A DNA stretch of 64,000 nucleotides from Lathyrus oleraceus (GCF_024323335.1 NC_066581.1:441279816-441343815), one strand, 5' to 3'; positions 22,812 to 35,381 are shown, counted from the stretch's first letter. Program-made: numbers and translations. The notes: generated by a model not told the origin, from the sequence alone.

Positions 22812-25800
22812 GTTAATCAAACCCATTGAACATGATGATCCAACACCATCTCCCAACTTTGAATTCCTTGTATTTGAGGCAGAAGAAGATGATGTTGAAG
22901 AGATTCTTGACGAGATTACCCGCCTACTTGAGCATGAAGAGAAGATCATTCAGCCACATCTTGAGAATCTGGAAATAGTCAATTTGGGGTCTAAGGATTG
23001 TGTGCGAGAAGTGAAGATTGGGGCACTCTTGGAAGAGTCTGTTAAGAAGGGGTTGATTGAGTTGCTACGAGAATACGTTGACGTCTTTGCCTGGTCTTAT
23101 GAAGACATGCCTGGTCTAGATACTGATATCGTGCAACATTTCCTGCCTTTGAAGCCTGAGTGCGTGCCTGTGAAACAGAAGCTCAGAAGAACTCATCCCG
23201 ATATGGCAGTAAAAATCAAGGAGGAAGTTCAGAAGCAAATTGATGCGGGGTTTCTGGTGACTTCTACATATCGTCAATGGATGGCCAATATTGTGCATGC
23301 GCCTAAGAAAGATGGAAAAGTCCGGATGTGTGTGGACTATAGAGACTTGAATAAAGCTAGCCCGAAAGATGATTTCCCTCTACCACATATTGATATGTTG
23401 GTAGATAATACAGCTAAGTTCAAAGTCTTCTCGTTTATGGACGGATTTTCCGGATATAATCAAATCAAAATGGCACCCGAGGATATAGAAAAGGCAACAT
23501 TCATCACACCTTGGGGGACATTCTGTTATCGAGTTATTCCCTTCGGTTTGAAGAACGCCGGAGCCACGTATCAACGAGCCATGACTACCTTGTTTCATGA
23601 TATGATGCATAAGGAGATCGAGGTATATGTTGATGATATGATCGCTAAGTCAAGAACGGAAGTTGAACATGTAGAGCACCTGTTGAAGCTTTTTCAGCGT
23701 TTGAGGAAGTACAAGCTTCGTCTGAATCCCAACAAGTGTACATTCGGAGTCCGTTCTGGCAAGTTATTGGGCTTTATCGTTAGTGAAAGAGGTATTGAGG
23801 TTGATCCTGCAAAGGTCAAAGCAATACAAGGAATGCCTGCGCCCAAAACTGAGAAGCAAGTCCGAGGTTTTCTTGGCCGCTTGAATTATATTTCCAGATT
23901 CATATCCCACATGACTGCCACATGTGCACCAATATTCAAGCTCCTCCAGAAAGATCAGTCTCATGACTGGACCGAGGATTGCCAAAAGGCCTTTGACAGT
24001 ATTAAAGAGTAATTGTCTGAACCTCCAATCTTGTATCCGCCTGTTGAAGGGAGACCATTGGTTATGTATCTGACTGTTCTTGAAGACTCAATGGGTTGTG
24101 TCCTTGGTCAGCAGGACAAATCAGGAAAGAAAGAATATGCCATTTACTACTTGAGTAAGAAGTTTACTAATTGTGAGTCTCGATACGCAATGCTTGAAAA
24201 GGCATGATGTGCTTTGGCTTGGGCTGCTAAGCGCTTACGCCAGTATATGTTGAATAATACGACTTGGTTGATATCCAAAATGGATCCAATCAAGTATATC
24301 TTCGAGAAGCCTGCTTTAACTGGGAGGATTGCCCGTTGGCAGATGTTGTTATCTGAGTATGATATTGAGTATCGAGCTCAGAAGGCTATTAAAGGTAGTA
24401 TCTTGGCTGACCACTTGGAACATCAGTCGATCGAAGATTATCAGTCAGTTCAGTATGACTTCCCTGATGAGGAGATTCTGTATTTGAAAATGAAAGATTG
24501 CGATGAGCCTACGCTCGATGAAGGGCTAGAGCCTGGTTCCCGATGGAGTATGGTGTTTGATGGCGCTGTAAATCAGTATGGAAATGGTATTGGGGCAGTG
24601 ATTATTACTCCTCAGGGCACACATTTTCCGTTCACAACAAGGCTAACTTTCAAATGCACGAATAATATGGCTGAGTATGAGGCTTGTATTATAGGATTGG
24701 AGGAGTGCATTGATCTTAGGATCAAGCATCTTGATGTTTATGGTGATTCGGCCCTCGTTGTTAATCAGATTAAGGGTGAATGGGAAACGAATCAGCCCGG
24801 CCTCATTCCATATAGGGATTATGCGAGGAGGATTTCAACGTTCTTTACTGAGGTTGACTTCCATCATATTCCTCGAGATGAGAATCGGATGGCAGATGCT
24901 CTTGCTACACTTGCTTCGATGATTGTAGTCAAACTTTGGAATGAAGTCCCCAATATCACTGTGATGTGCCTGGATAGACCAGCTCATGTATTTGCAGTAG
25001 AGGAGGCGCAAGATGATAAGTCGTGGTATTATGATATCAAATGTTTCCTTTAGAGCCAGATTTACCCGCCTAGGGCATCTGTGAAAGATAGGAAGACTTT
25101 GAGGAGATTGTCAGGCAGTTTCTACCTCAATGGTGATGTACTTCACAAGAGAAATTTTGACATGGTGCTGCTCAGATGCGTGGATAGACACGAAGCAGAC
25201 CTGTTGATGACTGAAGTCCATGAGGGTTCATTTGGTACCCATTCCAATGGACATGCCATGGCTAGAAAGATGTTGAGAGTAGACTACTATTGGCTGACAA
25301 TGGAGTCTGACTGTTGCAAATATGTGAAGAGATGCCATAAGTGTCAGATCTATGCGGATAAGATTCATATTCCCCCGACACTTCTGAACGTGATTTCATC
25401 ACCATGGCCCTTCTCCATGTGGGGAATCGACATGATTGGCATGATAGAGCCAAAAGCGTCCAACGGTCACATATTCATTCTCGTAGCAATTGATTACTTC
25501 ACCAAGTGGGTTGAAGCGGCATCATATGCAAACGTGACCAGGCAGGTGGTCGTGAAATTTATCAAGAATTAACTCATATGCCGGTATGGTGTGCCAAATA
25601 AGATCATTACTGATAATGGATAAAAATTGAACAACATAATGATGAAGGAGCTGTGTAGTGAGTTCAAGATCGCACATCATAATTCTTCTCCTTACAGACC
25701 CAAGATGAATGGGGCTGTTGAAGCTGTTAATAAGAATATTAAGAGAATTATCCAGAAGATGGTTGTTACGTACAAAGATTGGCATGAGATGTTGCCATTT

Positions 25801-26272
25801 GCTTTGCATGGATATCGTACATTTGTCCGCACTTCAACAGGGGCAACCCCTTTCTCTCTTGTTTATGGCATGGAGGTTGTGCTCCCAGTAGAGGTGGAGG
25901 TCCCATCAATGAGAGTTTTGATGGAAGCCAAGTTGACTGATGTTGAATGGGTTCAGAGTTGTTATGACCAGTTGAATCTGATTGAAGAGAAGAGATTGAC
26001 TGCCATGTGCCATGGTCAATTATATCAACAAAGGATGAAGAAAGCCTTTGATAAGAAGGTCAAGCCTCGTGTGTTCCGAGAAGGTGACCTTGTGCTCAAG
26101 AAAGTCTTGTCTTTCGCGCCCGATTCCAGGGGCAAGTGGACTCCAAACTATGAAGGTCCATATGTTGTTAAGAGAGCCTTTTTCAGGTGGTGCATTGATA
26201 CTTACAACTATGGATGGGGAGGATTTCACTCATCCTATGAATTCAGATGGAGTCAAGAAATACTTCGCCTAA
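22812..26272 (+). pseudogene. pol: Ogre B pol: RT, RNase H, archaeal-type RNase H, integrase; broken
   Basis: One continuous frame with in-frame stops at 24010, 24205, 25051, 25570 and 25621 and a one-base T-run expansion near 26180 that shifts the last 30 codons. RT: MCVDYRDLNK (about 23327), PFGLKNAGATYQRA (about 23540), YVDD at 23626-23637. First RNase H about 24013-24270. A second, archaeal-type RNase H covers 24540-24930 with FDGA, AEYEA, GDSAL and DENRMADA; dual RNase H is known for the Tat lineage. Integrase: HHCC zinc finger (25217-25360, CHKC), first catalytic Asp in GIDMIG, DNG at 25612-25620, catalytic Glu in NGAVEA. The true C-terminus (KKYFA) is reached in the shifted frame. Confidence 0.9.
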
Positions 26273-29076
26273 AGATAAAAACATAATAGCTCGCTAAGTT
26301 GAAAACCCGAAAGGGTGGCTTAGGCAAAAATGAGCGTCTCGGTGGATTGAAAACCCGAAAGGGCGATCCAGGCAAAAATTAGAGACATAAAATTTTGAAT
26401 ACATGTATCCGGCTAGATTGAGTACCTCACCCTGGGGAAATCAAGGCAAAAAAATAGGGATTTGGCAAGTAACTGCATCCTGGCAAGACCTTGTTCTACA
26501 AACTATCATCTGTCAGAAATTCTCACTCAGTCATCGTCAACCGAAGCTTCAAATACATCGGATTCAGAATTGGTGGAGAAATGGTCATTATGTTCAATGT
26601 AGCCCTTTTCCAATATATATCACCAATTTCAAAATTATAAAGATCCATGGAGTCTTGCCATTTGCAGACTACCATTCCATCAAATAAATTTTGAGCCTTT
26701 ATCCAATTATTTACACTCTCATTTGTTTCTATTCAACAAATGTTTTGCATGTTTTAATTGAGAAATATCATTGTTTAAAGTTTTCATAATTTGTTTTTAA
26801 ACAAAGTGAACAGTCACAGTGATGAAGGGATACTGGGGATGTCCCAGTGCTCTCCCAAGGATGGTAAGATTCTCGACAGGATGAGACATTTGTTCGTATT
26901 CCTAGCATGTTTGTATCCTCTTCCTCCGAAACCTTGTGTAGATCCCTCTCCCGAGCAGAGTATGTGCAGAGGATACGCAGCTCCCTTTCCTCCTCTGCAG
27001 ATGAGACCCTGGGTAGGGATAATTTTCGGTTGACCTTTGGAAGCTTTTGGTTGGTGTTTTTATCCCCACAGATAGTTTCTCCAGTGAAGTCGCCGTGATC
27101 ATGTTCTCAACTAGAATGACTGATGCTCATTCCCCTGCAGAGACCTTTGTTGTCCTGGATTTCTCTCTTGAGATGTAGTACCGGACGTTTGTGTATTAAT
27201 CGTTGGACTTGTTTGTGTTAGAAATGTCTGTTTGTCAGCATTCATCATACATAAACCATGCATATATGCATAGTGATAACATTCAAATACTCATGTCGCA
27301 TTATTTGCCATATATATTTGTTTGTTATCTCTTGTTTGAGGGTATTATGTTTCCCCAAGCAGATGTTGGTGATTAATCTCTCCATATAGAGTCAGCCCCA
27401 TAAGCAGAAAGGGTTTATCCTTTCCTCCATAGTCCCCACAGAGTTATGTCCTCGTGGATGATGGTTGTTTTTGTTTCCTTCCAACACATATATTGGGAAG
27501 TAATTCCCCATTGAGTTATATCCTCATAGGGACAAGTCTTGTTTCATCGTGCCTATCTAGTTTGATCCTAGATTGGCCTCTTGTGTCTGCTTCCTGCACT
27601 TCTCCGTGGCCTAGATGAATAGTTGCTTATTAACCAATAACTATCCATCTTTTCCCCTAAGGAGTTTGTGGTTTTCTACCCTCATACCGGTAGTTGTAAA
27701 CCCTATTTTATCCCCTTGTAGAGTTAACCTGTTTGTTCATCCTAACCGATGACAGTTACTTTTCCGTGGTTTTCTACCCAACATCCGGTAGATGTAATCC
27801 CCTCCTTGACGGTTATCTTTATCCAAAATTCGGTATTGATGTTCCTTCACCCCTTTCTTTTTGAGCATATCTCTCAGTAACCGGTGATATGTCTCCTGGA
27901 TCGCTGCTTTTGTCAATGTATCCCCAGTGAGTCATCTCTCATTTACCCTTTGTTGGTAATGATTGTTTCTCTCCTGGATTGGTCATTATTATATACCTAG
28001 TATTCGGTATCCTGATGTCCTTTTCTCTTCGGTCGATTTATCCTTTATTAACCCAGTAACTGGTTGTGGATAGTCTTCCATGCGAGTATGTTATCTATGT
28101 TCTGACGGTAATAGATAATATATCTCATGCGCTCTTCACTCGAAGTCTTTTGGTCTTCCCCAGTCGAGTAAGATTCATATCCCTTTTGTGGAATCGAATG
28201 ACCATCCTATAATCGAGTTTGCTTTTAGCCCTCTTGTGGATGATGAGTGTCTTGGTAATATTTCCCAGGTCACGCTTTGGTTGGTCACCTATTATATGCC
28301 CAGTAACCGGTATCCCTGGTGTTCCTTCCTCCCTGCACCCTATTATGACTTTCTGTCCCTTGTGGAGTCAGGTTTTCCTGAGTTGAAGTATACCCTTTTT
28401 AGGTCTTCCTCAGATGATTTCGGATGTTTGATATCTCTCACCTTTACACCGGTCTTAGATATTCATTCTTCCCGAGCATGTTATTCTCTCACCCTTATAC
28501 CGGTGTTCAGATCACATGCCTCTTTGAGCTTATTACCCAGTAAGCGGTAATACCTCATCCCGTTGCTTTCCCAGAGGAGTCTTGTTTGGGTGTTTCCCTA
28601 GCAAACTCCCTTAGTGGATTCTCCCAGCCTGAGTCCGGATTTTTATCCGAAGTATCCATTTCGGATGATTTTTGCTGTATAGGCACGTGCCCCAATACAT
28701 GCACCTTTGAGTCAGCTCGAGTCTCTCCATTGATTTATTTCATGGATTTCCTTTGTGTCTCTCAGCAAGTTTCAAGTCGTGACCTACTCACGCATTGTTA
28801 TCCCTTTACGCCTTAGTAAAGTCCCTAGAGTCTTTGTCCCATTTATGAGTGTGCTACTCCAGTGGACTTTCAGTTATTCCTGATTTTTCTTTTCTTCTTT
28901 GTGGACACATATCCCCACAGAGTATTACTTTTTTTTTGCATACATACATCTGCATCATGAGGTTTCTGAGGGACCAAAATTCGTCTCTTTGTTATTATTT
29001 AAGCCCATTCTACCTCGTCGAAACGAAGATTTTAACCTTCACTTCTCCGGCTAGAATGACCTTAAATAGGGGCATC
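26273..29076 (+). other. Ogre B 3' non-coding region between pol and 3' LTR
   Basis: No conserved protein. It begins with two CCC-GAAA-GGG mini-hairpins (26305-26316, 26354-26363) in a repeated context (TTGAAAACCCGAAAGGG..GGCAAAAAT). The remainder is a field of degenerate short motifs. One resembles the tRNA-Arg 3' end TCCCCAGCAGAGT (for example 26949-26961, 27131-27143, 27433-27444, 27921, 28156-28168, 28571, 28912). The other resembles CCCAGTAACCGGTA (for example 27873, 28040, 28298, 28527). Known Ogre 3' UTRs are hypervariable and repeat-rich. It ends with ACCTTAAATAGGGGCATC just before the LTR, the likely polypurine tract. Confidence 0.8.
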
Positions 29077-30525
29077 TGTAAGACCCCAATTTTGGCCCTA
29101 AGGTCCCTCATGGTATCATAACATTGCATTTGCAAAGCCTCAAGGATGATAAGCATCTTGATTCCCTTTGCCTTTGGGTGATACCTCTTGTGAATGGTTT
29201 GAGATCACCAAGCATACTTGAATTGTATATTATTGCTTTTCTCATTTTGTTTACTAATCAAAAGCACAAAAATATGCCATTAACATCTTTTGTTTGTAGC
29301 TTGAGCAGTCACAAGATCTAAAAGCTTCTAGGTGATCCTTTGTGCAAAGATATGGCCAAGGGAAGATGAAGGAAATCATGGCAATGGTTCCCAAAGCTCT
29401 CATCTATCAAATATGCCTCCCTAGTATCTCAATTCATCATTTTGATCAAAGAAAATCAAAGGGTTTGAGGTTTGTGTCCCAAGGAAACCCTAATTCATTT
29501 GTGTACCAAGTGTGCCTTGCTCATGAAGCAACCTCAGCCCATGGTCAAATAAAATCAAGGGAAGTTCTTTAATTCATTATTTCATGCATATTTAAACTTA
29601 TTTGAGTGCCCTCAATCATCAAGTCATCAATATATGAGTTGTGGACTTGAGAAGTTGATCAATCAATTCATCTAACTATTTTGAAATGCACTAAGACCTA
29701 ACTTTTTGTGTGTTGGTCAAATGGAGATGATCCCAAGAGAAAAAATGTTCTTACGGACAATATTAACAACTTTCATGTTCATCAAACTTTGATTTGAAGC
29801 TTGGAATGTCATCTCCCATTCCAAGACATTATAGGTCATTTTGACTAAAACCCTAATTTTGGGTCAACTTCCCAAGAACATAACGCATTCATTTTTTATG
29901 ATTTTGAGGTGGCACCAAATGCATTGGAAATCTTATTGTGTCTAATTCAAATGTTATGTTGAACAAAATTTCAAAATCTAAAATAAATACATGATATAAT
30001 GCAAAACATTATAGGTCACCTTGGGCCAAAAGCATTGAAATGGAAAAAAAAGTCCAACTTCAAGTGCCCATAACTTCTTCATCAAAAATCCAAATGATGC
30101 AAAATTTAAGTCCAAATTGATTGTCTTGAAGAGATCTACAACTTTTATGTTGGAGGTATTTCCATTTGAAGCTTGAGTCATCAAAACAGAAAGGCTTGAA
30201 GTTGGTTCATTTTGACAAATTTCTCAAAAGGCATATTTTGTGCATTGAACTTCATGGCCTGTTTTCATAAATTTCCACATTCCAATTGAGTTTTGTTCAA
30301 CATAACATTTGTTCCTTATGTCAAGACCTTTCCAACCATTACCCACATGCTTATGTTTGGATTTTGCACAAGGGACTTTCAAAGACTTGAAGTTTTGTGA
30401 ACAATTATGCATTTCATGTTAAAACTCCATGCACAAGCTAATGCCTTGCAAGCTGCACGTCCAAATCAGTTTGGTTGATGTTCAGAACTCATTTGCAATT
30501 GCTTTTGGGCCTCACATGCGCCTGT

Positions 30526-30530
30526 ACAGG
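30526..30530 (+). repeat. Target site duplication of the solo LTR, left copy
   Basis: ACAGG immediately before TGTAGCACC. The matching copy is at 35312-35316. Confidence 0.88.
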
Positions 30531-32359
30531 TGTAGCACCTCAAATTTGCACCCACCATTTTGTTCATTTTCATTTTTTGGTCATTAGCATTGCATTGTCC
30601 ACTTCATAGCATTGCATTGTCCATTGCCTAGTGAAAATCATCAGTTCATCAGTCAAGACTGGTCAGGAGATCTAGTTGTGCAAGCAAGCAAGTGCAATTC
30701 CAATTGAAGCAAAGCCCTAGGGTTGGTTCATTGAGTTCACATAACCTAAGGATCATTTTGAAGTGGTTGACCAAAGATTGGAGGCTCAGAGATCATTAGT
30801 CAAGATGCAATTCATCTGAAACCCTAGAAAGTCAACCAAAGTCAATTGTGCATTCAATCATGGATTTGAAGGTGGGAGATGGTTAGAGAGGCCTCATTCA
30901 TGTCCATACAAGTCTCATTTGACATTTCAAACATCAACAATGAAGAATTTGAGGTCAGATGAAAAGTTTCCAAAAATAGTAAGTGACCTGTAATTTGAAA
31001 TTGCCAAAAATGGAAAGGTTTTCTCCTCAAGTTTACATCATCAAGAAAGCTTCAAATTAAATTTTGTCCAACATGAAAGTTGAAGATCTTCCTCTCACCT
31101 TTCCAAAAAGTCCAAGAACATGAATTTCTCATGTATGGTTGAAAAGATATGGATCAATCATGGTCAAAGGAATTTGAACTTCACAAGTGCATAACTTTTG
31201 AACCATAAGGCCAAATGGAGTGGTTCTTTTTGCTACATTCTTGTTTTGACATGTGCTATCCAATTCATGCATCACATATCATGCATTTTGATCACAAAAA
31301 TATTGACATTTTCATTTGAATTTTGGAGGGAACTTTTAAATTAAAAAATTAAGCATTGTCCATGCATTCAAACATTGGCATTTGGCTCCAAATTGATTTT
31401 TCAGGTGAATTAGCACAGATATCGTGCACTGTAGCATCCATTTCATGCATGTAAGGTGAATTGTACAATTTGCATCAACACCTTCATTTCACTTAATCCA
31501 CTTGCATTTGGTTAATGGTGATTAAGAACTTCATTAACAGACCATATATATAGCATAATCATAACTGTTTTGGGATTAACACATCAAAATTTTCAGATCT
31601 AGATCCAATTGCACAATTTTCACAATTTGGTTCTCTCACTTTTTCATCCAAATTCTTCACAAACCTTGCCTTGTTCTTGATCAATCTATGATCCACGAGT
31701 ATTTTTGAACAAGATTGAAGCAAGATTTCAAGGATTTCGTGCACATTTTGGAACTGTTGAAGTTTTGCTCATCCATGGCAGTTGAAGATTCCAGCTAGAT
31801 CGTGCAAGATCAACCTCCAAACCTTCATCCAAATCATCATACAAGAGCTAAAGAAGGACTGTTTGGACTTGGAAAAGCTTGAATCAACTTGTTTCACTTC
31901 TGCACTTCAATTAAGGTTAGAATTCGATCATCACCATTCATGAAATTGTTGTATGCTTTTGGTAGATCCTTCATTGGTGATCACATTAAGCTTTGTAGCA
32001 TCGAATTTCATTAAGAAATTACCTATTTATGTTGATTCTAAGTTTGACATGTGAATGTTATCTTGCTCGATCCATGCATGATAGTGAGAATTAGGTCAAA
32101 TTGATTATAGCATGTTAATGTACGTGGAAAGATCTACAAGATGATGTGGTTAGTTTCAATTTCTAGACAAAAGTGTTCTTGAGCCTCAAGAACACTATGA
32201 ATGCGCATGAATGTTAGGGTTTCTATTTCCCAGAATGTGTTTGATCTGCATGAGCGCTGCTTGCATGAGATTTTTTTGTTTTTGGCCATGCATTGGCTGT
32301 ACTGAAGCTTGCGTGTCAATTCGATTGGACGAGAGAGCTTCCCCGTGCCACGTGAGCTT

Positions 32360-32382
32360 TAATGAAACGGCGTGTTTCATTA
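32360..32382 (+). other. Stem-loop TAATGAAAC/GTTTCATTA in the solo LTR
   Basis: Perfect 9-bp arms around GGCGT. It is positionally equivalent to the strong hairpin of LTR E (43210-43242): both lie about 445-450 bp from the GGTGTGACA hairpin and about 800 bp after the TATA-like motif. Confidence 0.78.
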
Positions 32383-32831
32383 GGAAACGCGCTCAGTTCA
32401 AATCCTCACACGCTTCGATTCCAGCTAATGGACATTTCTCATGATGCCTTTGCATTTTATTCTATTTCTTATCCATGTTCATATATGCTTTGTTCACATG
32501 TTTTTTAATTTTTCATCCATTTCAAAAATTCATAAGTCAATGAATAATGATCCAAATGAGATGTGGCTTTTTGCATGTTGTTCCTCATGATGTCTACTAT
32601 TTTATGAGATTTTTTCCAGAAATTGTGCACGGTTGGAATTTAATTTGGCTTAGGGATTGTGTATGTGTATGTTTTCTTGACATTCCTTGCCATTTGATTC
32701 ATGAAATGATGGATATTGCTTCAATGATTGTGAAACTTTGCATGCTTAAACTAGACATCCTAATTGACATTTTGGTATAGAGTTTGCATTTTTAGCATTT
32801 TTGGTTGTTGAGATATGATCTGGTTAATGTA

Positions 32832-32854
32832 GGTGTGACAATGTGTGTCACACC
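32832..32854 (+). other. Stem-loop GGTGTGACA/TGTCACACC in the solo LTR
   Basis: Perfect 9-bp arms, loop ATGTG. It is the same arm sequence as in LTRs A, D and E although the solo LTR belongs to another subfamily. Confidence 0.8.
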
Positions 32855-34584
32855 ATTGCTTGTTCAACTTGTGGATTTTCTTTACCATGCCAATTAAATG
32901 CCAAATGATGAGATTTTCTGTATGATGCTTCTTCTGGATGTTAGGATTGATCATGAATTTTTGTGGAAATTTTGGATTGATTTCTGATTTGTTTGGAAGT
33001 TTCCTTTCTGGCTTGCCATTTGTGAACTTTTGGATAGTGATGAACTTAGATGATTTGTGAAATGCTTGATGTTTATCATATGGATTTGAAATTTTGTACA
33101 TTGATTCTAGACACTTTGAAGTTTATTGTGGCTTTGGTTTGAGACATTTATCATGTTTGGATTCTGTTTTAGGCTTGTGTGAAGTTGATGTAGCATTTTG
33201 TGCCCTAATTGAGCTTGTTTGTGCTTGCCTTGCCTTATGGAATTTATTTTACATGCTTCTACTTGTCCAAATGCCTTGATTTTTGGTGTGATGATCATGT
33301 GATGCGTGCTGTTTAGCCATGATTTTTCTTGAGATTTATTCAATCATTTTTGAGTTGATGTGGATTGGTTCATTCTGTTTTCTTCAATGAGCTTTCAACT
33401 TGCATGCTTTGCCTTATGTGCTTTATGAAATGAACTTGGTTGATGCTATTGATATGAGACCACTTGGATATTGTTCCTAATTGATTAAGCTTGATTCATG
33501 CCAATTTTCATGTTCTGTTTTGGATTATTTCTCCCACTTTGACCCTAGGCCTTGTCCTAGTGGTTTGTGCTTATGGTTGAGTTGTGTTTTCAGGACAAGA
33601 AGCATATGGCCTTGAGGAATTGGTTCATTGGCTTGAGCTACCTATTTGATTGATGTTGATTAACATTGAGTTGTCTTGTAGGTGGATTAGCTCCTTTGAG
33701 TTGAGCTTGTGCCTTGCACATTGTGCTTTGCCTTGGTGCATTGATGCTGGTCTGTTTAATTGTGTACTGTTGACTGTTGACCACTAGTCTGTCTGTTTGA
33801 CTTTTGTTGACTTGTATACTGATTGTGTTAGATTGTTTTCAGGTACCTTAGTTGCTATAGTTCCTTTGTGAACTTGCTTTTGCTGTGCTTGGTTGCATAA
33901 GCACTGAGGTATAATTTCACTGACTTCATGTAGTCTGGAAGACCTGTCCTGTTACTTGGGCAGGCACCTGTCTGAAGTCCTCCTTCAGAGGCAATGCTTG
34001 TGTTTGTTTATTTTTGTGCCAAGCAGGAAAAGACCTTTGATAAGGCAATTGGCAGATAAAAGAGATGTGTAGTCCATCTCCTGCTATTCAGTGTGTCATC
34101 CCTTTGCTCACACACCTTGTGTTGATGCATTGTGGATATTAACCCAAGATCCTTGTTGAGTCAGTCATGTGGATAGAAGAGTTCATGCTTTCTGAACTCC
34201 CACGCCTTCTATTTGAGTCAAGCTCTCCCAGGCCAGGGATAAGAGCTGTGAGGCACACCCCTCACTTCCCATTTCATCTGCTTCACCCTAACTCTCAATG
34301 TTAGGGTTAAGAGCTAACATCACCCGATTCCAGTTGGCTTGTCTTTCACAGCCTAACCTTGTGTGATCCCACCTTGTTTGTATATAGTGTGTGCTATCTG
34401 TGTGATTGATTGTTTTGCCTGTGCTGTTTAGGTTTAGCTTGCTCCCTGTGCAAGTTAGATAGAAACCTTGACCTAGGACCATGGTGAATTTGCATGATAA
34501 CTATTAGGCTCGAGTTAGTCTCCCTTCTAGTTGGTCATTTCCCAGTCTCTGGTTAGGTTAGAAGTCCTTTGTCCCTGCGTAGGG

Positions 34585-34996
34585 GAACTACGTCGCCCTG
34601 ATCCTCATACCAGATGAGGTACGTAGGCAGGAGATGAGCTGATCTCTCCGGGCGCCCTTTTTGTTTTGTCTTGTGTGTGTTAGGAGATGGATGTAAGCCC
34701 AGCGACTGGCATTCCGTATCCTATTGTTGTGTGCTTGGAGTCCGATGTAAGACCAGCGATTGGCATTCGGTTTCCATGTTTGCCTGTTTGTGTGGAGTCT
34801 GACGTAAGTCCAGCGATTGGCAGTCGGTTTCCTGTGTGGTTTTGTTTGGCGTGCGTTAGCCGAGCTACGAGTGCTCTGATTCTTCTTTAGTCCGAGAAGA
34901 TACGTATGCATAGGATGCGATGTCCTAGCGAGCACGTTTCTCCCTGTCCCGAACTACGTCGACTCTGATGTCTGTGCCTGACAGACTACGTAGGCC
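34585..34996 (+). repeat. Triplicated ACTACG..ACGTAGGCA blocks and about 60-bp tandem units
   Basis: Blocks at 34585-34630, 34861-34910 and 34951-34996 each run CTACG-x-G..TGAT..TACGTAGGC/ATGC. Between the first two lie three units of about 60 bp carrying GATGTAAGCCCAGCGACTGG (34686-34835). The other LTRs carry a single block. Confidence 0.75.
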
Positions 34997-35311
34997 CAGG
35001 ATGTGATATCCTGCCGAGTTAGTTTCTTTTGTTTTCTGTGTCTCTTTTCAGCCAGTGTTTGATGTTTGAGCAGTTTTTTAGCAACCTTTATCCTTCCTTT
35101 TGTGCGTGGATCCCGTCGAGTACGACGGATGCGTAGGGGTGCTAATACCTTCCCTTCGCATAACCGACTCCCGATCCCATTCTCTTTGGTCGCGAGGCCA
35201 TGTCTTTTCCAGGTTTACTTCGAGCATTTCCTTTCCCTCTTTTGGGATAAATAACGCACGGTGGCGGCTCTGTTGTTTTTGTTTTCCCGCCGGTTTTCGC
35301 GTAATGCGACA

Positions 35312-35316
35312 ACAGG
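35312..35316 (+). repeat. Target site duplication of the solo LTR, right copy
   Basis: ACAGG directly after the terminal GCGACA, matching 30526-30530. Confidence 0.88.
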
Positions 35317-35381
35317 CCCATGCATGGAGGACCCAAGCTCATGCACACACGGATTCTTCATGACTTTGCATCAGCTGTGGC

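Larger units (their letters stand above)
30531..35311 (+). mobile_element. Solo LTR of a second Ogre/Tat subfamily (4781 bp)
   Basis: Starts TGTAGCACCTCAAATTTGCA, ends GCGTAATGCGACA, and is flanked by the 5-bp duplication ACAGG on both sides. There is no PBS, internal sequence or second LTR, so it is a solo LTR left by LTR-LTR recombination. Its middle shares homology with LTR E in the same sense (30950-31250 against the complement of 44410-44600). Its ends differ from those of the TGTAAGACC subfamily. It contains TATATATA (31545-31552), stem-loops at 32360-32382 and 32832-32854, three tandem units of about 60 bp (34682-34835), three ACTACG-type blocks (34585-34996), and TGGCGGCTCTG near its end (35262-35272). 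Confidence 0.93.

Noticed and set aside
28188..28550. 120-aa ORF in Ogre B's 3' region
   Set aside because: Same reason: translation of the CCAGTAACCGGT/TCCCCAG repeat field, not shared with other elements.
34588..34935. 115-aa minus-strand ORF in the solo LTR
   Set aside because: It overlaps three tandem 60-bp units, which explain the repetitive Arg/Asn-rich translation.
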